A DNA stretch of 5,526 nucleotides from Flavobacteriales bacterium (GTDB lineage Bacteria; Bacteroidota; Bacteroidia; Flavobacteriales_D; Parvicellaceae): contig JALTUD010000200.1 in NCBI GenBank assembly GCA_027047735.1, positions 1,489-7,014 on the forward strand, read 5' to 3'. Shown in pieces: positions 1 through 5,300 of this stretch (positions are counted from its first letter, which is position 1; each line of letters starts with the position of its first letter). A program made the translations under genes and the position numbers. The notes below the pieces were generated by a model. It ran no database searches and was not told the origin of the DNA. It worked only from the letters and a program-made list of their open reading frames with translations.

Positions 1-98
1 ACAATATTCGTAAAACCTTCCTTTTTAAATTTTCGCACCAAGGCAGAACCTACCATTCCTCGATGTCCTGCAATATATATTTTATCGGTTGTTTTCAT
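1..98 (-). CDS. fcl: GDP-L-fucose synthase, N-terminal fragment (cut by left edge)
   Basis: Only the first 32 codons are present; the gene continues beyond base 1. The translation opens MKTTDKIYIAGHRGMVGSAL and continues VRKFKKEGFTNI. The G11-H-R-G-M-V-G17 stretch is the Rossmann-fold NADP-binding loop of extended short-chain dehydrogenases, and the form GHRGMVGSA is characteristic of GDP-L-fucose synthase (Fcl/WcaG). That cytoplasmic enzyme epimerises and reduces GDP-4-keto-6-deoxy-D-mannose to GDP-L-fucose, a donor for surface glycans. The start is the ATG at 98-96. A possible -7 box (TATTTTTG) lies about 18 bases upstream. The gene is divergent from the structured element and the gene at 605. 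The catalytic Ser-Tyr-Lys region is outside the window, so the call rests on the N-terminus alone. A related sugar-nucleotide epimerase is the main alternative. Confidence 0.85.
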   Translation of the reverse strand, partial: MKTTDKIYIAGHRGMVGSALVRKFKKEGFTNI

Positions 99-116
99 AC
101 TTGTTGTTTAGTCTGC

Positions 117-124
117 CAAAAATA
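117..124 (-). promoter_or_regulatory. Possible -7 promoter box of the fucose synthase gene
   Basis: Read on the minus strand the octamer is TATTTTTG, which fits the Bacteroidota -7 consensus TAnnTTTG. It ends 18 bases before the ATG at 98. The same octamer precedes kdnA at a similar distance. No convincing TTG -33 element was found at the usual spacing, and the DNA is AT-rich, so a chance match is possible. Confidence 0.35.
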
Positions 125-176
125 CGAGAAAATAAATTGCTTTTTCACTCCTTCCCTATCTTTTTTGGATAATTTC

Positions 177-207
177 TTGACAAAGACTTTTCGATGTTGT
201 ACCTTTA
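177..207 (+). promoter_or_regulatory. Possible promoter reading into the structured element
   Basis: A TTG at 177-179 is followed after 20 bases by TACCTTTA at 200-207. This matches the Bacteroidota pair TTG (-33) and TAnnTTTG (-7), except that the last G is A. If real, transcription would begin near the left end of the inverted-repeat element (about 209-215) and run rightward through it towards the gene at 605. No better candidate was seen between the element and that gene. This is inferred from a short imperfect motif. Confidence 0.3.
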
Positions 208-243
208 TGAGGGAAGGATACTAAGTTTATTTTTTGGGCGTTC

Positions 244-301
244 CCCTCCTTTTCAAAAACAACATATCGCTCACGCGAAACATTGTTTTAGAAAAAGAGG
301 G
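244..301 (+). repeat. Hairpin A of the structured element
   Basis: Bases 244-262 pair with 283-301 in 17 of 19 positions around a 20-base loop that contains CGCTCACGCG. The two mismatches are C-A and A-A on the plus strand. The C-A would be a G-U wobble on the minus strand, so this hairpin does not share the plus-strand bias of stems C and D. Confidence 0.55.
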
Positions 302-320
302 TCGGGCTATCCGCTATATC

Positions 321-351
321 TTTTGGTTTGCATAAAGCAAACAAACCAAAA
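321..351 (+). repeat. Hairpin B of the structured element, with two registers
   Basis: TTTTGGTTTG at 321-330 pairs perfectly with CAAACCAAAA at 342-351. A competing inner hairpin pairs GTTTGC at 326-331 with GCAAAC at 337-342 around a 5-base loop. The hairpin lies between ATCCGCTATATC and GGATGCCGCTCC. Confidence 0.6.
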
Positions 352-364
352 GGATGCCGCTCCT

Positions 365-523
365 ATCCCTAACGCGAGTAAAATCGGCGGATAGAAAGTG
401 AATTTTTGGTTTCTTAGACAATGAATAAAAATTTTGCATAGCACCCGCTATGGAAAATTTTTATGAAGACGGATAAGGAATCAAAAAACGCTTTATATCG
501 TTTATTTTGCTCGTGTTAGGGAT
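365..523 (+). repeat. Long stem C (365-384 with 504-523) enclosing stem D
   Basis: The 20-base arms, ATCCCTAACGCGAGTAAAAT and ATTTTGCTCGTGTTAGGGAT, pair along their whole length with 18 Watson-Crick pairs and two G-T positions (374 with 514, 379 with 509). Inside, stem D pairs 403-416 with 474-487, with 12 Watson-Crick pairs and two G-T pairs (409 with 481, 412 with 478). All four odd pairs are G-U in plus-strand RNA and A-C in the complementary strand. This suggests selection on a plus-strand transcript rather than on a DNA palindrome. Confidence 0.6.
425..464 (+). repeat. Hairpin E, near-perfect 18-bp stem with ACCC loop
   Basis: Bases 425-442 pair with 447-464, with a single mismatch (G436 opposite G453) and a 4-base loop ACCC. 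It forms the tip of the arm made by stems C and D. It has no U tract directly after it, so it is not a typical intrinsic terminator. Confidence 0.65.
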
Positions 524-539
524 ACAATCCCTAACGCGA
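511..539 (+). repeat. Alternative hairpin F sharing an arm with stem C
   Basis: Bases 511-523 pair with 527-539 over 13 positions (12 Watson-Crick, one G-T at 514/536) with a 3-base loop ACA. The left arm is also the right arm of stem C, so the two structures cannot form together. The sequence ATCCCTAACGCGA occurs at 365-377 and again at 527-539, which is what creates the competition. Confidence 0.55.
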
Positions 540-604
540 TACAGATGAGTGCAAAGAAAACAAAGTTTAGTATCCCTCAAGTAAGTTTATAAAAATTACA
601 ACAA

Positions 605-1621
605 ATGAAAACACCATTTAAAATACTTCTATCGTTGACTACGCTTCTTTTCTTATTTTCGTTTAAAACCGAACCGAAACCAACCAAACATGTTTGCACT
701 AACACGTGGGGGTTTTTCGGGCATAAACGAATTAATCGAATGGCGGTTTTTTCACTTCCTCCGGAGTTATTTTCGTTCTATAAAAGAAACATAGAATACA
801 TTACCGATCACGCCGTTGACCCCGACAAAAGGCGTTATGCCATGAAGGGAGAAGCAGAACGACATTATATAGACATTGACCATTACGTCAAAGAAGGAGA
901 AGACCCTTTTAAAGTTGTACCTAAAAAATGGGAAGATGCGGTGGCGAAGTTTACCGAAGACACACTGAAAGCATACGGCATCGTCCCGTGGCACATTGAA
1001 GTCATGGTAAAACGCTTAACCAAAGCCTTTAAAACAAAAAACTTAGACCGAATTTTACAATATTCAGCTGAATTGGGACACTACGTTGGTGACGCCCACG
1101 TTCCTTTACATACAACGGAAAATTACAACGGTCAATTAACCAACCAAAAAGGGATTCATGGATTTTGGGAATCGAGAATACCGGAATTATCTGCCGAAGA
1201 TTATAATTATTGGCTGGGTAAATGTACTTACGAAGCTGACCCATTGGAAGTGGCTTGGCGAGTGGTAAAAGAAAGTGCCGCAGAGGTTGACTCCGTTTTA
1301 AGTTTTGAAAAAAAATTAACCGAAGAATGGCCGGAAGACCAGAAGTATTGCTACGAACACCGAGGTCAAGTAATTATGAAAGTCTATTGTAAGGATTTTG
1401 CCATGGCTTACCAAAAGATGCTTGGCAATATGCAAGAGAGAAGAATGCGTGGTTCTATCATCACAACAGCTTCACTTTGGTACACGGCTTGGGTAAATGC
1501 AGGGCAACCCGATTTAAGCAACCTGAATGGTGAAATTTCCGATGAAATGAAAAAAGAAATGGAAAGAAATGACCAATATTTTAAACAAGGTAAAGCCTTA
1601 GGTCGAGATTTTGAAAATTAA
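605..1621 (+). CDS. Exported zinc-dependent phospholipase C / S1-P1 nuclease superfamily protein
   Basis: The 338-residue protein begins with a lysine-containing N-terminus and a hydrophobic segment at about residues 6-20, read as a Sec signal peptide, so it should act in the periplasm or outside. Zinc-site motifs follow in family order: W35-x4-H40 (WGFFGH), D72/D74, H87 (ERHYID), H159-x3-D163-x5-H169 (HYVGDAHVPLH) and H185-x3-E189 (HGFWE). The 159/163/169 spacing equals that of His118/Asp122/His128 in Bacillus cereus phospholipase C, and H-x3-E equals its His142/Glu146. W35 to H40 matches the Trp1/His6 spacing of P1/S1 nuclease. Such trinuclear zinc enzymes cleave phosphodiester bonds in phospholipids or single-stranded nucleic acid, and the substrate cannot be chosen from sequence. 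No lipobox is obvious. The ATG is preceded by A-rich sequence with no Shine-Dalgarno motif. It converges on the kdn operon and shares a terminator with it. Confidence 0.85.
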   Translation: MKTPFKILLSLTTLLFLFSFKTEPKPTKHVCTNTWGFFGHKRINRMAVFSLPPELFSFYKRNIEYITDHAVDPDKRRYAMKGEAERHYIDIDHYVKEGEDPFKVVPKKWEDAVAKFTEDTLKAYGIVPWHIEVMVKRLTKAFKTKNLDRILQYSAELGHYVGDAHVPLHTTENYNGQLTNQKGIHGFWESRIPELSAEDYNYWLGKCTYEADPLEVAWRVVKESAAEVDSVLSFEKKLTEEWPEDQKYCYEHRGQVIMKVYCKDFAMAYQKMLGNMQERRMRGSIITTASLWYTAWVNAGQPDLSNLNGEISDEMKKEMERNDQYFKQGKALGRDFEN

Positions 1622-1650
1622 AAAAAGCGGAGGTTACCTCCGCTTTTTTT
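1621..1650. terminator. Bidirectional intrinsic terminator between converging genes
   Basis: Bases 1621-1633 and 1637-1649 form a perfect 13-bp stem with a TTA loop. The core is seven mainly G-C pairs (GCGGAGG/CCTCCGC) flanked by A on the left and T on the right. A transcript from either side therefore ends in a hairpin followed by a U run. It begins at the last base of the stop codon of the gene at 605 and lies 17 bases beyond the kdnB stop, so it can serve both. Confidence 0.9.
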
Positions 1651-1666
1651 CTTTATTTTTATTGTC

Positions 1667-2746
1667 TTACATCCTCCTGTACAAATTCTTAATATCTTCC
1701 AAGCCGAATTTCGATTCCCAATCTTCTCCTATTGCGTGTCGCCACATAAAAGGTAAATTGATTGCGACTTCAGCCATTTCCGTAATTTGTTCTTCTGTCC
1801 AATCTTTACTTAAATTCTGCGGCAAGGTAACATTAAAACGTTTTACCATTCCTCTAAAATCTTCTACGGCATCACCATAGAACTCATCTAAATGATTAAA
1901 GGCTAAACAATTGGCATAACCATGCTTCATTCCCAACACAACCGAAAGTCCGTAAGATAACGCATGACATGCCCCTACCTCACTATACGTTAAACTTAAA
2001 CCACCAAACAGAGAAGCCATCATCAGTTTTTCATCGTTTTCAGGATTTTGACCGGCATTTTCGCCTAAAAAAACCTCTTTGCATAGAGCAATAGATTGGT
2101 CTCCGTACGCTTGTGAAAAGGTATTATAGTTGATTCCTGACTTAGATTCTATACAATGAATAAAAGTATCCATACCTGTATAAAACCATTGGTCAGAGGG
2201 AACGGTAGCCGTTAAGTCGGGGTCTAATATCACTTGATTAAAAACAGTCCATTCACATTTTAAGCCCAATTTCTTTTCAGGACCTGACAAAACAGCTGTC
2301 ATAGAACACTCTGCTCCCGTACCACTAACCGTTGGAACACCCAAATGATATATTCCTTCATTTTTGATTAAATCCAAGCCTTGATAAAGCACAGAAGAGC
2401 CTTCGTTTTTAAACATCAACGCCGAAGCTTTGGCTATATCCATGATACTCCCCCCACCTATTCCAACGATTCCGCTTGGCAAACCATTGTTTTCCAAAAC
2501 TTCATCTCTAAGGTTATCTATTTGTTCTGTTGTTGGTTCTTTCGGGTCAACATCTATAAAGTAAACTACGTCATTTTCTTTTTTAGGGATTCTCTCTTCC
2601 AACTCTTTACCTTTAAAGTAATTATCCACTACAAAAACAAAAAAACCGTCATTTTCCTTTCTTTTTGGAGCAATAATTTCATCCAATTGATTGAAACTTC
2701 CGCGTCCAAAAACTATCTTTTCTATTTGTTTAAAATTTTTATGCAC
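1667..2746 (-). CDS. kdnB: KdnB-like Kdo 8-oxidase (iron-type alcohol dehydrogenase)
   Basis: This 359-residue protein belongs to the group III (iron-containing) alcohol dehydrogenases. The nucleotide-binding motif GGGSIMD is at 97-103, and the family segment VPTVSGTGAECS is at 137-148. The expected metal ligands are D193, H197, H261 and H275, with the D-x3-H and 14-residue H-to-H spacings seen in E. coli FucO. In Shewanella, KdnB oxidises carbon 8 of Kdo (3-deoxy-D-manno-octulosonate) to an aldehyde that KdnA then aminates to Kdo8N. The assignment rests on family features and on the partner aminotransferase two genes upstream; other dehydrogenases of this fold use different alcohols. The start is GTG at 2746-2744: an in-frame stop lies at 2764-2762 with no ATG between, and the next in-frame Met is residue 102. 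It follows the J-domain-like gene by 19 bases and is the last gene of the operon. Confidence 0.83.
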   Translation of the reverse strand: MHKNFKQIEKIVFGRGSFNQLDEIIAPKRKENDGFFVFVVDNYFKGKELEERIPKKENDVVYFIDVDPKEPTTEQIDNLRDEVLENNGLPSGIVGIGGGSIMDIAKASALMFKNEGSSVLYQGLDLIKNEGIYHLGVPTVSGTGAECSMTAVLSGPEKKLGLKCEWTVFNQVILDPDLTATVPSDQWFYTGMDTFIHCIESKSGINYNTFSQAYGDQSIALCKEVFLGENAGQNPENDEKLMMASLFGGLSLTYSEVGACHALSYGLSVVLGMKHGYANCLAFNHLDEFYGDAVEDFRGMVKRFNVTLPQNLSKDWTEEQITEMAEVAINLPFMWRHAIGEDWESKFGLEDIKNLYRRM

Positions 2747-2765
2747 TTTTTTATTTTCTAATTAT

Positions 2766-3965
2766 TTAATCTAAATCTGTAAAATCCCAAAACTCATCAT
2801 CTTCATCATCATCGTAATCATCGCCAAAAATATCTTGATACATTGACTCAAACAAATCATCCATATCATTTATAGATTCTTTATTAAACTCATATATATC
2901 AATCAAATGTTTTGTAGCGGATATGGACTTAAAATGAGATTTGTTAATTCTCTCTTTTTCTTTTAATATCTCTTTTAATGCTTCTACTTCTTCTTCAAAC
3001 AAATCGTTCATTTCATCTCCATTAGGACAATAGAAACGTAAATAAACATTACCTTTTGCAGAACCTTCGTGTATTAATCGACTATAATCATCTTCAATCT
3101 TATCTAACTCTTCGTTTATTTGTCGTTCTATTTCTTTTAATTCTTTCTTACCTATTTTAACTTCACTCTCATTAGGTCGAACCAATTGATTTATTTCCAA
3201 TAGCTTTAAATAATCACGATTTTCCCAAGCTAAGGATAAATCTTTCATTAGTTGTTCTTTTTGCTTGTCGTTGAAATTTAAATTTTCTACATCAGGATGT
3301 AATAACTTCGCCAATTGCTTGTAAACAGCTTTAAATTCTCCATCGTTGAACGAATGTTTCTTCTTTTTCTCTAAATGAATTTCCGATTTTTTTTGCTCTT
3401 CCTCAAATTCAAACATTCGTTGACGAAACTTATGAATAATTTCATCGAAAGTAAGCCCTTTGAAATCATCATAATCAATGTCAATGTCAACTCCTTTCTC
3501 CTCTTTTAATTCTTCAGCAAGTTCATCAAACAATTGTCTCATCTCGTCACTTTCTTCTAAATCGTCCATCGACATTTCTATCAACTTCTTTTCAATTTCT
3601 TGCACCTTAGGAGTTCTATATTCAGCAGAGAAAAACTTCTCAATTATTTCTTGCATCCACCCCTTCGCTTTCAACTTGTAAGATTGACTAACCGATTTCT
3701 TATCTATAAACTTATCCAATCCAATAAGAATTTTTTCATCCTCTGCTTGGATTTTCTTTACTATAGGTTCTATACGCTTATTATAAATAGCAAAAACCTC
3801 ATCCATGTTCTTCTCAAGGTTTTTCAACTTTCCTCTTTCGCGATTGAGTTTTTTTATCTTATTATTTAATTTCGTATATAACGACCCCTTTACCGGTTTA
3901 ACTCCCAATAATTCCAAATCCATTGAAGTCTGTTCAGCTTTCTTTTTTGATTTTTTTTTAGCCAT
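2766..3965 (-). CDS. J-domain-like, charged coiled-coil protein in the kdn operon, function unknown
   Basis: The 399-residue product has no signal peptide or membrane segment and should be cytoplasmic. It opens with a lysine-rich stretch (residues 2-10), followed by predicted charged helices over about 28-75, 95-155 and 175-205. At about 207-262 it resembles helices II and III of a DnaJ J-domain: EFKAVYKQLAKLLHPD ends in the HPD tripeptide at 223-225, the motif that stimulates Hsp70 ATPase, and is followed by a helix ending AWENRDYLKLLEI. The usual helix I with its YxxLG pattern is not evident, and there is no Gly/Phe region or zinc-finger domain. More helices cover 270-300 and 320-345, and the end is extremely acidic (382-399, mostly Asp and Glu with FWDF inside). 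Only 3 bases separate the kdnA stop from this ATG, so co-transcription is very likely. It could be a specialised DnaK co-chaperone or a scaffold; I do not recognise a named family. Confidence 0.75.
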   Translation of the reverse strand: MAKKKSKKKAEQTSMDLELLGVKPVKGSLYTKLNNKIKKLNRERGKLKNLEKNMDEVFAIYNKRIEPIVKKIQAEDEKILIGLDKFIDKKSVSQSYKLKAKGWMQEIIEKFFSAEYRTPKVQEIEKKLIEMSMDDLEESDEMRQLFDELAEELKEEKGVDIDIDYDDFKGLTFDEIIHKFRQRMFEFEEEQKKSEIHLEKKKKHSFNDGEFKAVYKQLAKLLHPDVENLNFNDKQKEQLMKDLSLAWENRDYLKLLEINQLVRPNESEVKIGKKELKEIERQINEELDKIEDDYSRLIHEGSAKGNVYLRFYCPNGDEMNDLFEEEVEALKEILKEKERINKSHFKSISATKHLIDIYEFNKESINDMDDLFESMYQDIFGDDYDDDEDDEFWDFTDLD

Positions 3966-3968
3966 AAA

Positions 3969-5165
3969 TTATCCTATCACTTTTTTGATTGACGTAACCA
4001 TTTTTTCTCCAAATACTTTCAACTCATCTTCTGTCCAATTGGCTTTTATTCCTAATGAAATTAATTTACCGATAACCTCTTGGGCTTTCGGCAATTCTAA
4101 ATTGTGGTAATCTTGGGGTGCTCCTAAATGGTGTATTGCCATTTTAAAGGGCATCTTTAAATCCTTTACATGATCCCATTGGTTAATGAAATGGAACATA
4201 TTGGTGTACCAATAGTTAAATCCCGCTAAACCATCTTCGGCAAATTGTTGCATCACTTTTTGTGCTGTTTCCGTATCTTTTAGAAAGAAATTTAAGAAAG
4301 TCGCGGAATCTCCCTCTTCATCAAGTTTTGCACGGAAAGAAACACCATCAATAGCACTCAATAAAGATTTTAAATAGGCTTTATTTTTTCTATTGTTATT
4401 TCTTATCGTTTCTATCTTTTGCATTTGAGCCAAACCAACTGCCGCATTTAATTCCGAAATTCTAAAGTTTGTTCCCAAAATAGGATGTTGTTCCATTCCT
4501 CTGTTATCTCCAATGTGGTCGTGCCCGTGATCGGATATTTGGTGCATATAATTGTATATCTTCTCATCATTGGTTATACACAAACCTCCTTCTCCGGCGG
4601 TTGTTATTTTAAAGAAATCAAAACTAAAAGCTCCGGCTTTACCAAACAAACCTACTGATTTTCCTTTGTAAAAAGCTCCTAACGCCTGTCCGGCATCTTC
4701 CACTAAAGTCAAATTATGTTTTTCTATAACAGGCATGATGCTGTCCATATCGGCTGCCGCCCCACACATATGAACGAGCAAAACCGCTTTTGTTTTATCT
4801 GTGATTGCTTTTTCGATTCCCTCTGCGGACAAACATAATGTTTCGTCAATATCGGCAAAAACAGGTAAAGCACCTTGCCAAAGTATCGCTTCAATTGTAG
4901 CTATATAGGTAAAAGGTGTTACAATTACTTCATCACCAAAACCAATACCGGCAGAAGACAATGCTGTGGTAACCGCAGTTGAACCACTTGATACCATATG
5001 GGCATATTTTGCTCCTGTATATTCTTTTGCTAAAGCTTCTAAATCTCTAGCCTTCCAAATTCCTTGTCTTAAATGTTCGTGGTTATAACGAAACAAACAT
5101 CCCGTTTCCAATACTTCCATTACACTCTTTTTCTCCTCTTCACCGTATAAATCAAATCCTGCCAT
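3969..5165 (-). CDS. kdnA: KdnA-like PLP-dependent 8-amino-Kdo aminotransferase
   Basis: This 398-residue cytoplasmic enzyme belongs to the DegT/DnrJ/EryC1/StrS sugar aminotransferases. Phosphate-binding residues lie in SSGSTAVT (59-66). VEDAGQALGA (155-164) supplies the Asp that contacts the pyridine nitrogen (D157). The PLP Schiff-base lysine is K186 in GAFSFDFFKITTAGEGG. The opening, MAGFDLYGEEEKKSVMEVLE followed by TGCLFRY and RQGIWKARDLE, resembles as I recall it the start of Shewanella KdnA (MPGFE.., LFRY, RQGIWKAK) rather than generic family members. KdnA transfers an amino group, probably from glutamate, to the C8 aldehyde of oxidised Kdo, yielding Kdo8N for lipopolysaccharide. A kdnB-type dehydrogenase in the same operon supports this. 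It is the first gene of the operon, with a possible TATTTTTG box 22 bases before the ATG. The alternative is an aminotransferase for another amino sugar. Confidence 0.85.
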   Translation of the reverse strand: MAGFDLYGEEEKKSVMEVLETGCLFRYNHEHLRQGIWKARDLEALAKEYTGAKYAHMVSSGSTAVTTALSSAGIGFGDEVIVTPFTYIATIEAILWQGALPVFADIDETLCLSAEGIEKAITDKTKAVLLVHMCGAAADMDSIMPVIEKHNLTLVEDAGQALGAFYKGKSVGLFGKAGAFSFDFFKITTAGEGGLCITNDEKIYNYMHQISDHGHDHIGDNRGMEQHPILGTNFRISELNAAVGLAQMQKIETIRNNNRKNKAYLKSLLSAIDGVSFRAKLDEEGDSATFLNFFLKDTETAQKVMQQFAEDGLAGFNYWYTNMFHFINQWDHVKDLKMPFKMAIHHLGAPQDYHNLELPKAQEVIGKLISLGIKANWTEDELKVFGEKMVTSIKKVIG

Positions 5166-5187
5166 TTTTATTATTTTAAGTTTCGTA

Positions 5188-5195
5188 CAAAAATA
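5188..5195 (-). promoter_or_regulatory. Possible -7 promoter box of the kdnA operon
   Basis: On the minus strand this reads TATTTTTG, a match to the Bacteroidota -7 consensus TAnnTTTG, 22 bases upstream of the kdnA ATG. It lies in the 135-base gap after the miaE-like gene, and that gap supports an independent promoter for the operon. No clear TTG was found at the -33 position. Confidence 0.4.
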
Positions 5196-5300
5196 AAGTT
5201 TATTCTAATGTTTCAGGTGGCTTTTATTATAATTCTTTAAACGAATGGTTTTAATTATCAACAAGAAAAAACAACCTGCTTACTGAATGATTTTCAAAAA

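Larger units (their letters stand above)
209..578 (+). repeat. Structured intergenic element built of nested inverted repeats
   Basis: This fills most of the 506-base gap between the fucose synthase start and the gene at 605. The ends are imperfect inverted repeats: GGATACTAA at 216-224 faces TTAGTATCC at 567-575, and GAGGGA at 209-214 faces TCCCTC at 573-578. Pairing of the outer arm can continue over 216-235 with 556-575. Inside are hairpin A (244-262/283-301), hairpin B (321-330/342-351), stem C (365-384/504-523), stem D (403-416/474-487), hairpin E (425-442/447-464) and an alternative hairpin F (511-523/527-539). In the outer arm, C and D the non-Watson-Crick positions are mostly G-T, which pair as G-U only in plus-strand RNA. 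Open reading frames inside look like by-products of the repeats. From memory, similar intergenic repeats with GGGCTATCCGCTATATC-like motifs recur in flavobacterial genomes, but I cannot verify that here. It may be a non-autonomous mobile element, a non-coding RNA or a long 5' leader. No clear target-site duplication flanks it. Confidence 0.6.

Noticed and set aside
194..394. A 66-codon plus-strand reading frame inside the structured element.
   Set aside because: It spans hairpins A and B and the left arm of stem C, so its sequence is dictated by the repeats. It has low-complexity repeat-derived translation, no recognisable domain and no start context. It is most likely not a gene.
200..590. 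Target-site duplication around the element, for example the repeated TAAGTTTAT at 222-230 and 582-590.
   Set aside because: The left copy lies inside the left terminal arm rather than outside it, and the bases directly outside the inverted repeats (200-208 and 579-587) do not match. There is no sign of a recent transposition here.
767..1244. Minus-strand reading frames opposite the phospholipase/nuclease gene.
   Set aside because: They are short, have no family features, and overlap a gene with conserved zinc ligands in the other frame.
1611..1880. Plus-strand reading frame over the terminator and the 3' end of kdnB.
   Set aside because: It would run through the terminator hairpin and is antisense to conserved KdnB sequence; its hydrophobic start comes from the T-rich tract.
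2381..2761. Plus-strand reading frame rich in Phe, Ile and Tyr, antisense to the kdnB 5' half.
   Set aside because: The composition is what antisense of Lys/Glu/Asn-rich coding DNA gives; it lacks domain features.
3478..4110. Three overlapping plus-strand frames antisense to the J-like gene and the end of kdnA.
   Set aside because: They are Phe/Ser/Leu-rich mirror translations of lysine- and glutamate-rich coding sequence, overlap each other, and have no plausible start signals.
5166..5300. Terminator for the miaE-like gene in the 135-base gap.
   Set aside because: There is a T-rich run on the minus strand but no adjoining stem of convincing length, so none is called.
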